A stretch of DNA of 64,000 bases from Dokdonella_A sp966248875 (GCA_966248875.1 CBINBI010000001.1:69727-133726); one strand, 5' to 3'. Shown: positions 8,653 through 17,734, counted from the first letter of the stretch. Made by a program: numbers and translations. Notes: generated by a model from the sequence alone, not told the origin.

Positions 8653-10310
8653 CGCCGCTCCGGCAGATTCCGCGCCTGATGCGGATCGCGGCGGTCCTGA
8701 TCCGCTACCGCCTCGACGATCTCGTCGACGCGGCACATCTCTATCGTCCGCTGAAGCTCGTGCGCGCGTGGCTGCCGCGCCCGCGCGGCGACATCGCGAA
8801 CGCGCCGCGGGGCGCACGCCTGGTGATGGCGCTGACCGAGCTGGGACCGATCTTCGTGAAGTTCGGGCAGATCCTGTCGACGCGACGCGATCTCCTGCCC
8901 GATGACGTGGCCGACGAGCTGACGACGCTGCAGGACCGCGTCGCGCCTTTCCCCGAAGACATCGCGCGGGCGGCGATCGAGAGCGCGCTCGGTGCGCCGA
9001 TCGGCCAACGTTACGCGACGTTCGACGGCGCGCCGCTCGCATCGGCCTCGATCGCGCAGGTACACGCTGCGACGCTTCCGGACGGGCGCGAAGTCGTGGT
9101 CAAGGTGCTGCGGCCCGACATCCATTCGCGCGTGGCCGACGATGTCGCGCTGCTGCGCGCGATCGCGGCCTCGGTCGAGCGCTTCCATCCGAACGCGGAC
9201 AAGATCCGTCCGCGCGAGATCGTCGCCGAGGTGGAGACGACGCTGACCAACGAGCTCGATCTCATGCGCGAAGGCGCCAACGCCTCGCTGCTGCGGCGGA
9301 ATTTCCTGGGCTCGGCCGATCTCTACGTGCCCGAGGTGATCTGGTCGCACACCAACGAGCGCGTGCTGACGCTCGAGCGCGTGCGCGGCATTCCCGTCGA
9401 CGATCTCGACGCGCTCGACGCGGCCGGCATCGACCGCGTGCAGCTCGCCGAGAAAGGCGTGCGGCTGTTCTACACGCAGGTGTTCCGCGACAACTTCTTT
9501 CACGCCGACGCGCACGCCGGCAACATCTGGGTCGATCCGGCGCGCCCGTCCGATCCGCGCTTCATCGCGCTCGATTTCGGCATCATGGGCACTCTGCCGG
9601 ACGAGGATCAGTACTGGCTGGCCGAGAACTTCCTCGCGCTGTTCAACCAGGACTACCGGCGCGTCGCCGAGCTGCACGTCCGCGCCGGCTGGATGCCTGC
9701 CGATGCGCGGATCGACGAGCTCGAAGCCGCGGTGCGCACGGTGTGCGAGCCTTACTTCACACGCCCGCTCAGCGAGATCTCGCTGGCCGAGGTCGTGGTG
9801 AAGCTGTTCCAGATGGCGCGGCGCTACGAGCTCACCTTGCAGCCGCAGCTCATCCTGCTGCAGAAAACGCTGCTCAACATCGAGGGCGTCGGACGGCTCC
9901 TGCATCCCGGCATCGACATCTGGGCCACCGCCAAACCGGAGCTGGAGCGCATCTGGCGCCAACGGCGTGGCCCACGCGCGGCGCTGAAGGCGCTGCGGCG
10001 CCGGCTGCCGGAATGGCTCTCGGCGGCGCCCGACATGCCCCAGCTCGTGCACGACTATCTGACGCTGGCGACGCGCGGCAGGCTGGAACTTCGCATCGCC
10101 TCCGACGATCTGAAGGCCATCGAGCGGCGCAGCCGGCACGGGCAGCGGCTCGCCGTCTGGCTCGCCGTGGGCGTATCGCTGCTGGCTTCGGGCGTGCTCG
10201 CCGCGCTGGTTTCGCTGTCTCTGCCGTCCCCGGGCGCCGTGCGCACCGCGGCGATCGCGGCGATGGCGGGCGGCGTGCTGGCGCTCGGCGCGGCCTTGCG
10301 CAGGACATGA
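8649..10310 (+). CDS. ubiB: Ubiquinone biosynthesis regulatory protein kinase-like UbiB
   Basis: This 553-residue ABC1/UbiB protein has the family KxGQ motif in VKFGQILSTRRDLLP, an Ala-rich nucleotide loop (ASASIAQVHAA), the catalytic-loop-like segment FFHADAHAGN and the metal-binding LDFGIMG. Two C-terminal hydrophobic helices (about 500-550) anchor it in the inner membrane. UbiB is an atypical kinase-fold ATPase needed for coenzyme Q synthesis and membrane extraction of Q intermediates. It starts with GTG at 8649, overlapping the ubiJ stop by 4 bases. Length and motifs match the family. Confidence 0.96.
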   Translation: MTPLRQIPRLMRIAAVLIRYRLDDLVDAAHLYRPLKLVRAWLPRPRGDIANAPRGARLVMALTELGPIFVKFGQILSTRRDLLPDDVADELTTLQDRVAPFPEDIARAAIESALGAPIGQRYATFDGAPLASASIAQVHAATLPDGREVVVKVLRPDIHSRVADDVALLRAIAASVERFHPNADKIRPREIVAEVETTLTNELDLMREGANASLLRRNFLGSADLYVPEVIWSHTNERVLTLERVRGIPVDDLDALDAAGIDRVQLAEKGVRLFYTQVFRDNFFHADAHAGNIWVDPARPSDPRFIALDFGIMGTLPDEDQYWLAENFLALFNQDYRRVAELHVRAGWMPADARIDELEAAVRTVCEPYFTRPLSEISLAEVVVKLFQMARRYELTLQPQLILLQKTLLNIEGVGRLLHPGIDIWATAKPELERIWRQRRGPRAALKALRRRLPEWLSAAPDMPQLVHDYLTLATRGRLELRIASDDLKAIERRSRHGQRLAVWLAVGVSLLASGVLAALVSLSLPSPGAVRTAAIAAMAGGVLALGAALRRT

Positions 10311-10343
10311 ATTCACGATTCTGAGGATATGGAGGTATTCGGA

Positions 10344-11102
10344 ATGAACAGGCATCGCATCGCCGTCGTCGCGCTCGCGGCGGCCTGCATGGCGGGCATG
10401 GCCGCCTGCTCTCGCACGCACACGCCCACCGACGAACAACTGACGCAGCTCCTGCGTGCCGAACGTGCGAAGCCGGACGATCCGCGCGCACCGCTGGACG
10501 GCTCCGCAGTCAATTGCCTGCGCGCGTGGTCGGGCGACATCGAGCTGTCCGGCGCGCTGCCGCCCTCGTCCAGCGACGAAGCCGCGAAAACGACCTGCCG
10601 CCAGCGCCTCGACGGCTGGCTGGCCGATGCGACGCGCAATCCCGACAAGCTGAAATTCGAGGACGTCTCGGCGCCGCCCTCTGTGCGCCGTGCCATGGCG
10701 CTGCTCGCCGACCATCGCGCGTTTCCGGCGGCGATGACGCGTCCACCCGCACCGAGCCAGAGGCCGCCGGTCGCGCCGATGCCGCCGGCGGCACCGGCCG
10801 ATGCGGAACCCGCCGATCTCAATGACGCCCTCACCGCGGTGAACGAGCTCGACACGCTCTGCCAGAAGGCCAAGCAGGCGGCGAGCGGCGACCCGTCGCA
10901 GGCTTCGCGCACGGCGCACAACATCGCCCGCTACGCGAGCTACTGCGACCAGCGCATCGAGCAGATGCGCACGCGCATTTCGAGCCTGCAGCAGAACGGC
11001 AATCCGCAGCAGGTGGCCATGATGGTCAAGAACGCGCAGCGCACGCTCGCCGTCGCGCGCCAGATCGCCGCGCAGGCCGACGCGCAGAACGCGACTCCAT
11101 AA
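10344..11102 (+). CDS. Hypothetical lipoprotein with coiled-coil tail
   Basis: This 252-residue protein starts with a signal peptide and a lipobox-like MAAC (Cys about residue 22), so it is probably lipidated. The middle segment has Cys in VNCLRAW and TTCRQRL, spaced about 34 residues apart, and a Pro-rich linker around 130-150. The last 90 residues are helical and Gln/Arg-rich. I do not recognise the family. The ATG at 10344 has GGAGG 8 bases upstream; a start at 10329 would lack a ribosome site. It follows ubiB after 33 bases and may be cotranscribed. Confidence 0.75.
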   Translation: MNRHRIAVVALAAACMAGMAACSRTHTPTDEQLTQLLRAERAKPDDPRAPLDGSAVNCLRAWSGDIELSGALPPSSSDEAAKTTCRQRLDGWLADATRNPDKLKFEDVSAPPSVRRAMALLADHRAFPAAMTRPPAPSQRPPVAPMPPAAPADAEPADLNDALTAVNELDTLCQKAKQAASGDPSQASRTAHNIARYASYCDQRIEQMRTRISSLQQNGNPQQVAMMVKNAQRTLAVARQIAAQADAQNATP

Positions 11103-11123
11103 GCGGAGCACGACCGGCAATCC

Positions 11124-11146
11124 CTCCGCCGCGCTCCGCGGCGGAG
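11124..11146 (+). terminator. Hairpin after the 10344 lipoprotein gene
   Basis: CTCCGCCGCG and CGCGGCGGAG form a perfect 10-bp stem with a 3-base loop, 22 bases after the stop codon. No U-run follows, so intrinsic termination is uncertain; it may only block decay. Confidence 0.4.
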
Positions 11147-11174
11147 CCCTCTCCGGCACCGCTACAATGCGCGC

Positions 11175-11600
11175 ATGCCGAGCACCGACGCCCTGGTCCG
11201 GATTCCGGACGACGAAATCACCGAGCGTTTCGTTCGTGCCGCCGGTCCCGGCGGACAGAACGTCAACAAGGTGGCGAGCGCGGTCGAGCTGCGCTTCGAT
11301 GTCGCGCGCTCGCGCGCATTGCCGGAAGCGGTGCGCGAGCGCCTGCTCGCGCGTCGCGACCGTCGCCTGACCGCCGATGGCGTGCTGGTGATCCAGGCCA
11401 ACCGCTTCCGCGATCAGGCCAGGAACCGCGAGGACGCCCGCGCGCGGCTCGCCGAGTTGATCGAGTCGGCGACACGCGCGCCCAAGCGGCGCATCGCGAC
11501 ACGGCCGACGCGCGCCTCGCAGGAACGCCGCATCGAAGCCAAGAAGAACCGGTCGACGATCAAGCGCACGCGCTCGGCGCGAGGCTGGAATCACGAGTGA
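11175..11600 (+). CDS. arfB: Alternative ribosome-rescue peptidyl-tRNA hydrolase ArfB
   Basis: This 141-residue protein has the RF-1-type catalytic GGQ in AAGPGGQNVNKVAS and a long basic C-terminal tail (KRRIATRPTRASQERRIEAKKNRS) that in ArfB/YaeJ enters the empty mRNA channel. It hydrolyses peptidyl-tRNA on ribosomes stalled at mRNA ends without a stop codon. It lacks the codon-recognition domain of release factors, consistent with its short length. Its stop overlaps the GTG start of the acyltransferase gene (GTGA). Confidence 0.95.
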   Translation: MPSTDALVRIPDDEITERFVRAAGPGGQNVNKVASAVELRFDVARSRALPEAVRERLLARRDRRLTADGVLVIQANRFRDQARNREDARARLAELIESATRAPKRRIATRPTRASQERRIEAKKNRSTIKRTRSARGWNHE

Positions 11601-12190
11601 GCACCGGAGCTTCGCTGCCCGCGCTGCCGCCCTCGATGCCGCAGTTCGCGCAGAATCCGTGGCGCCGGCTGTGCGCGCGCATCCTGCGCAGCGCCGGCTG
11701 GCGGCTCGCCGGCGAGTTGCCGGACCGGCCCAAGCTGGTGCTGATCGCCGCGCCGCACTCGTCGTGGTTGGACGGCGTCTGGGGCCTCCTGTTCCGCAGC
11801 GCGCTCGGCGCCGACGTGTCGTTCATGGCCAAGCGCGAGCTGTTCGTCGGCCCGCTCGGCTGGCTGCTGCGCCGGCTCGGCGGCATTCCGATCGAGCGCA
11901 GCGCCGCGCACGGCGTCGTCGAGCAGATGACGGCGCGCTTCGCGCGCTCCGAGCGCCTCTGGGTCGGCATCACGCCCGAAGGCACGCGCAAGCGCGTGGA
12001 CAAGTGGAAGAATGGCTTCTGGCACATCGCGCGCGCCGCCGGCGTGCCGATCCTGCCGGTCTACTTCGACTATCCGACGCGCACGATCGGGCTCGGCCCG
12101 CTGTTCCAGCCCACCGGCAATCTCGACGCCGACCTCGCCGACCTGCGCGCGTTCTATTCGCCGTGGCGCGGCAAGCACCGGGGCGCCTGA
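11597..12190 (+). CDS. PlsC-type 1-acyl-glycerol-3-phosphate acyltransferase family protein
   Basis: This 197-residue protein has the acyltransferase HX4D box in HSSWLDG, a downstream FMAKRELF and the phosphate-binding EGTRKR motif. Family members transfer acyl chains from acyl-ACP or acyl-CoA to a glycerolipid or related hydroxyl. It is short compared with classical PlsC (about 240), and the family also includes ornithine-lipid and hemolysin-like acylases, so the acceptor is not certain. The start codon is GTG at 11597, coupled to arfB. Confidence 0.88.
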   Translation: MSTGASLPALPPSMPQFAQNPWRRLCARILRSAGWRLAGELPDRPKLVLIAAPHSSWLDGVWGLLFRSALGADVSFMAKRELFVGPLGWLLRRLGGIPIERSAAHGVVEQMTARFARSERLWVGITPEGTRKRVDKWKNGFWHIARAAGVPILPVYFDYPTRTIGLGPLFQPTGNLDADLADLRAFYSPWRGKHRGA

Positions 12191-12341
12191 GGCCGCTTCC
12201 GCAAAAACGCGAACCCATCAGGGATTTCACTCAGCGCACGCTTGACCGCCTCGCGAAGCGAAATCTAGCCTCGTTCCGGGGCACGGCTGCGTCTTGGATG
12301 TCCGCGGGACCGTGTCGCCCACGACAACGGGGTCCGCTTCG

Positions 12342-13421
12342 GTGCGCTCGAAGATTCGCCGGTGTTTCACTCGTGCATTCGCGGCCGCGACGCTCGCGGG
12401 CGCGCTGATCGCGGCCTGCGGTCTGCCGTCCCGCGCGTCGGCGCAACAGACGCGCGAAGACTTCGCCAGCGGGCTGCCGTCATCGAATCTTTCCGGTGAA
12501 GAGGTGAACGCCGGCATCCGCGATCTGATCGCGGCGCCGGGATTCGCCAGGGCCGTCGTCGCGGACAATCCGGGCGCACCCGGTGCGGCGCCGATCGGCG
12601 AGCGCGTCTGTGTCACCTGCCACCAGCTCGAAAGCGAGCACTTCACGCACACGCTGCACGCGCTTGGTCTGCACGCCGCGAGCAAGGCGGAGCCGGACAT
12701 CCCGGTCTGCGAGACCTGCCACGGGCCGGGCTCGCTGCACGCGCAGAGGCCGACCGAGAAAGGCCTGATCATCGGCTACACGAAGGATTCCGGCACGCCG
12801 ATCGATACGCAGACGAAGACCTGCCTCTCTTGCCACCAGGGCGGGCCGCGCGATCACTGGCTCGGCTCGGTACACCAGCGCAACGGCCTCTCGTGCAGCG
12901 ACTGCCACAACCCGATGGCGAAGTTCTCGCCCGAAGGCCTGCTCGCGCGCGCGTCGATCAACGACACCTGTGCGCAGTGTCACCGCGACATCCGCATGCA
13001 GTTCAACCGCCGCTCGCACATGCCGCTGCCCGAAGGGCAGATGAGCTGCGCCGACTGCCACAACCCGCACGGCTCGCTGACCGATCCGCTCCTGAAGACG
13101 AACACCGTCAACGAGACCTGCTACCAGTGCCACGCCGAGAAGCGCGGCCCGTTCCTGTTCGAGCACGCGCCGGTCCGCGAGAGCTGCCTCAACTGCCACA
13201 CGCCGCACGGCTCGAACCAGGCCTCGCTACTGGTCACGCCGATTCCGTTCCTGTGCCAGCAGTGCCACAGCTCGACGCGGCACCCGAACGACCTGCACAC
13301 GCCGCGCTCGCTCGCCAGCGGCACGCATCCGGACGAGCGGCTCATGGGCCGCGGCTGCATCACCTGTCACGCGAACATCCACGGCTCGAATGCGCCGTCC
13401 GGGCCGAAGTTCCATGAGTAG
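12342..13421 (+). CDS. Decaheme c-type cytochrome, MtrA/DmsE family
   Basis: The protein carries exactly ten CXXCH haem sites: CVTCH, CETCH, CLSCH, CSDCH, CAQCH, CADCH, CYQCH, CLNCH, CQQCH and CITCH. Length (about 359 residues) and haem spacing match MtrA/DmsE/PioA/MtoA, periplasmic cytochromes that thread an outer-membrane barrel and carry electrons across it. A signal peptide ends near RASAQ. The start is uncertain: GTG at 12342 gives a compact signal peptide, while TTG at 12294 is the upstream limit. The MtrB-like gene follows after 10 bases. No DmsAB or extracellular MtrC/OmcA is nearby, so direction (metal oxidation or reduction) is open. Confidence 0.93.
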   Translation: MRSKIRRCFTRAFAAATLAGALIAACGLPSRASAQQTREDFASGLPSSNLSGEEVNAGIRDLIAAPGFARAVVADNPGAPGAAPIGERVCVTCHQLESEHFTHTLHALGLHAASKAEPDIPVCETCHGPGSLHAQRPTEKGLIIGYTKDSGTPIDTQTKTCLSCHQGGPRDHWLGSVHQRNGLSCSDCHNPMAKFSPEGLLARASINDTCAQCHRDIRMQFNRRSHMPLPEGQMSCADCHNPHGSLTDPLLKTNTVNETCYQCHAEKRGPFLFEHAPVRESCLNCHTPHGSNQASLLVTPIPFLCQQCHSSTRHPNDLHTPRSLASGTHPDERLMGRGCITCHANIHGSNAPSGPKFHE

Positions 13422-13431
13422 GGAGGACGCG

Positions 13432-16047
13432 ATGGCGACACGATCCCTCTCCTCTCCTTTGTCGTTCCCACGCACGCGCGGATCCAGTGCCTCTGCCTTG
13501 CGCCCGCAAAGCCGCCGGGTCCCCGCGCTTGCGGCGATGACGATGCTGTTTGCTGCGGCGTCGGCTTGCGCGGATACCGGCGTCGGCGTCGACACCTGGC
13601 GCGCGAACAAGCTAGATCCCACCGCCGGCGCCGCCGGGCAGCCGCGCGACGAGCGCGGCACGTCGTGGCTGGTTCCGGGCGAGCACCGCACGCCGACCGG
13701 AAACCTGTACATGTGCCCCGCTGAATCGCCGGAGGTTGCCGAGCACGGCGACTGGATCTCGTACGGCGCGCTGTCGCTCGGCGGCGTCGCGACCGGCGGC
13801 GACGACGACAACGCGCTGTGGAACCGCTACGTGAAATGGGACAGCAGCCTGCTTCTCGGCCTGCTCGATTACACGTGGGAGCGGCCGGAGGACGGCACTT
13901 ACGCCAACGTGCGCGCGAGCCGCATCAGCGACGACGATCAGTACTATCAGGCCGTGTTCGGCCGCGCCGGCAGCTACAAGATCCAGGCGTTCCTGCGCGA
14001 AGTGCCGAATGTGCTGTCGAACAACGCGCGGCCGATCTGGAACGGCGTCGGCTCGAACCATCTGACGCTGCCGTCGAGCCTCGCAGCCGGCGGCAGCACA
14101 CCTGCCGAGGTCGCCGCGGTATCGGCCGCGACGGGCGAGCGCACGCTTTCGGTGCGTCGCGACAAGCAGGGCCTCGGCTTCTCGATGTATCTCACGCCGG
14201 AGTGGACCGCCTACGCAAACCTCACCGACGAGGAGCGCAAAGGTGCGCGGCCATATGGCGGCACGTTCTTCTTCAACTTTCCGTTCCCGAGCAACGGCGG
14301 CGTGTTCGAGACGACCAAGCCGATCGACGATTCGACGATCAATCTCAACGGCGGCTTCCGGTACGCGGGCCCGGTCTGGCGCATGGACTTCGGCTACGAG
14401 GGATCGTTCTACCGCGACCGCTACCGCAGCTACCACTTCGAGTCGCCGTTCGCGCTGTCGCCGGTCGTGCCGGGAGCGACGTCCGCGCCGCTGTTCCGCG
14501 GCCAGATGGCGATGGAGCCCGACAACGATTACCACAATCTGCGCGCGACGTTCACGCGCAAGCTGCCGCTGAACGGCGAGCTCTCGCTGACCGCGTCGGG
14601 CGGGCGCATGTCGCAGGACGACGCGCTGATCGCGCCGGTCGACTGCACCGGCGTGTTCGGGATTGATCTCGACGGTTCGGGCCTCGGTCCGCAGAATCCC
14701 TTCCTCTACGACTGCTCGAAGTGGAACACCCCGGACGCGCTGTCGCGCCGCAGCGCGAACATGAGCATCGACACCTCGCTCGTCGACGGGCGCGTCGTGC
14801 TGCAGCCGACGCAGGACGTCACCGTGCGCGGCGGCCTGCGCTTCGATCGCGAGGACTACCGCAACGTCTATCTCGCCTACAACCCCCTCACGGGCCAGTA
14901 CGGCTACGTCAGCGAGAACGGCGCGCAAGGCAGCATCGTGCCGGGGGAAGCCGGCATCTGGGATCCGGTCACCAGCCCTTCGAGCCTGACCCGCGTGCTG
15001 AGCCTGCCGCTCGACATGCAGACGATCGACGCGAATGTCGGCGCGGACTGGAAGATCGGGCAGCACGACACGCTCGGCGCAACGTACGCGTTCAGGCGCT
15101 ACGAGCCGAGCAACCGCGAGCGCCGCGAAGTCGACGACCACAGCATCAAGCTGACCTGGGTCAACCGTGCGCTCGACTGGCTGACGTTCCGCGCGAATTA
15201 CACGTACCTCGAGCAGAGCGGCGACCGCTACGATTTCGATCCCTATGAGTTCACCTACTCGGTGAGCCTGCCGGGCTTCGTCGTGCCGCCGGGCGGTTTG
15301 TTGCCGCACACGGTGGATGCGCTGCGCAAATACGACGTTTCCAGCCGTGACGAACACAAGCTGGACCTGATGGCGACGTTCCTCGCCCGCGACGACATGA
15401 CGTTCAGCGCGTCGCTGCGCGGCGACTGGAACGACTACGACGCGGTGCTCGGCCGAAAGGGCTACGACACGCTCGGCGCGACGCTGCAGTGGGAATGGCA
15501 GCCCTCGCCGCTGACCAGCGCGAGCCTGTACTACGGCTATGACGAATCCACGCTCGACATGGCCAACGTCAACGACATCGAGGCCGGCAGCGATCCGACG
15601 CTGGGCGGCGCCACCTATCCGCTCGACGGCCGCTGGTGGGCGAAGGACAAGCAGAAGAATCACAACGCAGGCGCGACGCTGGCGCAGAATTTCGGCCGCG
15701 TGCGCCTCGACGCGAGCTGGAATTACATCTACGCCCGCGGCACGACGAGCTACCGCTTCGCGACGCCGACCGCGCTCGCCTACTTCGCCGACGGCCTCGT
15801 CGCCGGCAACGATGCGTTTCCGCCGATGAACTATCGCGTCAACGGACTCGCGATCGGCGTGACGTTCCCGATCGCGCACCGCATCTCGCTGCGCGTGTTC
15901 GACTACTACGAACGCGGCGACATCGACGACTGGCATTACTCGGGGTTCGATCGCGGCCGCGTCATCGATCATCGTGTCTACACCGACGGCGGGCCGGAAA
16001 GCTACAGCGCGAATCTCGTCGGTCTGCTGCTCAGCGTCGAGCTGTAG
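13432..16047 (+). CDS. MtrB/PioB family outer-membrane beta-barrel
   Basis: This 871-residue protein is the expected partner of the decaheme cytochrome: a large outer-membrane barrel that sheathes it. The body is rich in alternating aromatic strands (for example LLDYTWERPEDGTY, ISLRVFDYYERGDIDDW) and opens with a DTWRANKLDP-like segment of the decaheme-associated OMP family. GGGAGGA stands 6 bases before the ATG at 13432. The first 30 residues before the hydrophobic core (FPRTRGSS and LRPQSRR) are unusually long and look like translated intergenic-repeat sequence. The protein ends SVEL, lacking a terminal Phe. Confidence 0.92.
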   Translation: MATRSLSSPLSFPRTRGSSASALRPQSRRVPALAAMTMLFAAASACADTGVGVDTWRANKLDPTAGAAGQPRDERGTSWLVPGEHRTPTGNLYMCPAESPEVAEHGDWISYGALSLGGVATGGDDDNALWNRYVKWDSSLLLGLLDYTWERPEDGTYANVRASRISDDDQYYQAVFGRAGSYKIQAFLREVPNVLSNNARPIWNGVGSNHLTLPSSLAAGGSTPAEVAAVSAATGERTLSVRRDKQGLGFSMYLTPEWTAYANLTDEERKGARPYGGTFFFNFPFPSNGGVFETTKPIDDSTINLNGGFRYAGPVWRMDFGYEGSFYRDRYRSYHFESPFALSPVVPGATSAPLFRGQMAMEPDNDYHNLRATFTRKLPLNGELSLTASGGRMSQDDALIAPVDCTGVFGIDLDGSGLGPQNPFLYDCSKWNTPDALSRRSANMSIDTSLVDGRVVLQPTQDVTVRGGLRFDREDYRNVYLAYNPLTGQYGYVSENGAQGSIVPGEAGIWDPVTSPSSLTRVLSLPLDMQTIDANVGADWKIGQHDTLGATYAFRRYEPSNRERREVDDHSIKLTWVNRALDWLTFRANYTYLEQSGDRYDFDPYEFTYSVSLPGFVVPPGGLLPHTVDALRKYDVSSRDEHKLDLMATFLARDDMTFSASLRGDWNDYDAVLGRKGYDTLGATLQWEWQPSPLTSASLYYGYDESTLDMANVNDIEAGSDPTLGGATYPLDGRWWAKDKQKNHNAGATLAQNFGRVRLDASWNYIYARGTTSYRFATPTALAYFADGLVAGNDAFPPMNYRVNGLAIGVTFPIAHRISLRVFDYYERGDIDDWHYSGFDRGRVIDHRVYTDGGPESYSANLVGLLLSVEL

Positions 16048-16061
16048 CGGGGAGCCATGCC

Positions 16062-16757
16062 ATGCATCCTCGGAACCGCTTCCTTGCCCGCTGTCTCGCG
16101 CACGCAGCCGCGGGTATTGGACTGATTGCCGCCGCTTCCGCTGCCGCTGGCTCGCGCGATTTCATCGATCTGCGCCGCATCACGCCGCTGCAGGGCGACG
16201 CCGCGGCGGGCAAAGAAAAAGCCGCCGCCTGCGGCGCCTGCCACGGCGCAGCCGGCATCGCCCCCGCGTCCGTGTTCCCGAATCTCGCCGGCCAGCGTGC
16301 GGAATACCTCTACTGGCAGCTCGTCGAGTTCAAGCGCGAGGCACGGCCGGAATCGCCGATGACCTCGCAGGTCGCGAACCTCGACGACGCAACCATGCGC
16401 GATCTCGCGGCGTACTACGCATCGCTGCCGCCTGCGCCATTCAATGCGCAGGCGAACGCTTCGGCCGCCGGCGCGGCGATCTATCGCGAGGGTGATCCCG
16501 AGCGCGGCACGCCGCCGTGCCAGGGCTGTCACGGTGCCGACGGTGGCGGACATCCGCTCGCGGCAGGCGACGCGCATTTCCGGACCTATCCTATGCTGCG
16601 CGGCCAGCACGCCGATTATGTGCTGCAGCGGCTTAAGAACTTTCGCGACGGCAAGCACGAATCCAGCAGCAGCGACCTCGTCATGACGCCGATCGCGAAG
16701 ACGCTCGACGACGAATCGATGAAGGCGGTCGCGGTCTGGATCGAGTCGGGGCAGTGA
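16062..16757 (+). CDS. Diheme cytochrome c4-like protein
   Basis: This 231-residue exported protein has two class I cytochrome c domains, with haem sites CGACH and CQGCH about 100 residues apart and candidate axial Met residues in SPMTSQV and VMTPIAK. It resembles cytochrome c4, a periplasmic shuttle between quinol- or porin-cytochrome complexes and terminal oxidases. The gene follows the MtrB-like gene by 14 bases with GGGGAG before its ATG, so the three form one operon. It is the natural periplasmic partner for the decaheme conduit; that pairing is inferred. Confidence 0.9.
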   Translation: MHPRNRFLARCLAHAAAGIGLIAAASAAAGSRDFIDLRRITPLQGDAAAGKEKAAACGACHGAAGIAPASVFPNLAGQRAEYLYWQLVEFKREARPESPMTSQVANLDDATMRDLAAYYASLPPAPFNAQANASAAGAAIYREGDPERGTPPCQGCHGADGGGHPLAAGDAHFRTYPMLRGQHADYVLQRLKNFRDGKHESSSSDLVMTPIAKTLDDESMKAVAVWIESGQ

Positions 16758-16880
16758 TTGGATGCAGATTGCGAACAATCGTTTTGCCGTCGCATCAACA
16801 AATATCGGCACGCAGGTCACGGCTCCGATCCGAGCACTATGACTACAAAGAACGTTCGCCAACGGAGGCCGATATAAGAA

Positions 16881-16900
16881 GTGCCGCGGAGAACCGGCAC
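16881..16900. promoter_or_regulatory. Inverted repeat upstream of the cupredoxin gene
   Basis: GTGCCG and CGGCAC form perfect 6-bp arms around an 8-base spacer, 145 bases before the cupredoxin start in the 288-base gap after the cytochrome c4-like gene. It could be a regulator site; no regulator can be assigned. Confidence 0.3.
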
Positions 16901-17045
16901 AGCGGAAAACGAATCGCGAACGCACGACTTCCCTTCCATGAGCGTTCACGAATTCACGCGTCTCATTCGACGCGCAAAACCGAGGGCACAATGACCTGCG
17001 ACGGGGAAGCCAGGTCCGGACTAACGAGTTGGTTACGGAGGAGCT

Positions 17046-17462
17046 ATGCGCTTTGCTTCTGGCAAGACTATAACGATGAGCATTTCGAGTTTGCTCGGAC
17101 TCGCTTCGGCGAACGCGTGGGCGGTGGATCATGCTGTCACGGTGGGCGGCAGCGGAAACGTCTTTACTCCGTCGACGCTGGCCATCGCGGCGGGTGACAC
17201 GGTCACATTCACGAACGCGGGCGGCTTCCACAACGTCACATCGGATCCCGGCGCAGTGACGAGTTTTCACTGCTCGGACGCGTGCGGACCGGCCCCGACC
17301 GGCAACCCGAGCGGCAATCTCTGGTCGCAGACCATCACCTTCCCCGACGTGGGCACCATCGGTTTCTTCTGCGAAGCGCACGGTGGTCCCGGCGGACAGG
17401 GCATGTCCGGCGTCATCACCGTGACGGTGCCCGTCGAACTGCAATCCTTCGAAGTCGACTGA
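17046..17462 (+). CDS. Plastocyanin/azurin-like type 1 copper protein
   Basis: This 138-residue exported cupredoxin has a signal peptide ending near ANAWA. Type 1 copper ligands are visible in order: His in GGFHNVTS, then Cys, His and Met in GFFCEAHGG and GQGMSG. Two extra Cys (HCSDAC) may form a disulfide. It would carry single electrons in the periplasm. GGAGGAGCT directly precedes the ATG. Placed between the porin-cytochrome operon and xoxF, it could link either system to an oxidase; this is inference from context only. Confidence 0.88.
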   Translation: MRFASGKTITMSISSLLGLASANAWAVDHAVTVGGSGNVFTPSTLAIAAGDTVTFTNAGGFHNVTSDPGAVTSFHCSDACGPAPTGNPSGNLWSQTITFPDVGTIGFFCEAHGGPGGQGMSGVITVTVPVELQSFEVD

Positions 17463-17468
17463 TCCCGA

Positions 17469-17492
17469 GGCCGGTCGCAGCAGCGACCGGCC
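17469..17492 (+). terminator. Hairpin after the cupredoxin gene
   Basis: GGCCGGTCGC and GCGACCGGCC form a perfect 10-bp stem with a 4-base loop, 6 bases after the cupredoxin stop. There is no U-run, so it may act with Rho or as a decay barrier. Confidence 0.5.
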
Positions 17493-17642
17493 AGCGCCCG
17501 CTGCGGCCGCTTTCCTGCCTCTCCGCTCAGCAGAGCGCAAACACGCTCGCGACAGGCGCTTTTTCGCGCGGTGACCTCCTGCCGACGCCGCGTGGCGCCT
17601 GTCCACCGCTATGCCAAGCCCGGTGCAATGGTGCCGGCCGTG

Positions 17643-17662
17643 GTGTTCCGCTGATGGAACAC
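17643..17662. promoter_or_regulatory. Candidate upstream activator site of the xoxF promoter
   Basis: GTGTTCC-GCTGAT-GGAACAC is a perfect dyad with 7-bp arms, ending 72 bp before the sigma-54 element at 17735. That distance suits an enhancer-binding protein. The same half-sites recur as a dyad upstream of the second sigma-54 promoter (23637-23652). The AcoR-like protein at 32911-34908 is the likely ligand; this is inferred. Confidence 0.6.
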
Positions 17663-17734
17663 TCGCGCGGCGCCGCTGCGCCGCAGCAATCTGCAATCGA
17701 TTGATGCGCGGGAATTTTTCATAGAACGCCCGAT

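Noticed and set aside
8457..11594. Very long minus-strand open frame opposite ubiB and neighbours (also 3494-5758, 13612-15972 and 17925-20114)
   Set aside because: These frames lie antisense to genes with clear families, are Arg-, Ala-, Val- and His-rich in the way GC-rich shadows are, and show no domain motif or start signal.
12342..16047. DMSO respiration operon (DmsEF)
   Set aside because: The molybdopterin reductase DmsAB is absent and a cytochrome c4-like gene follows instead, so only the conduit itself is supported.
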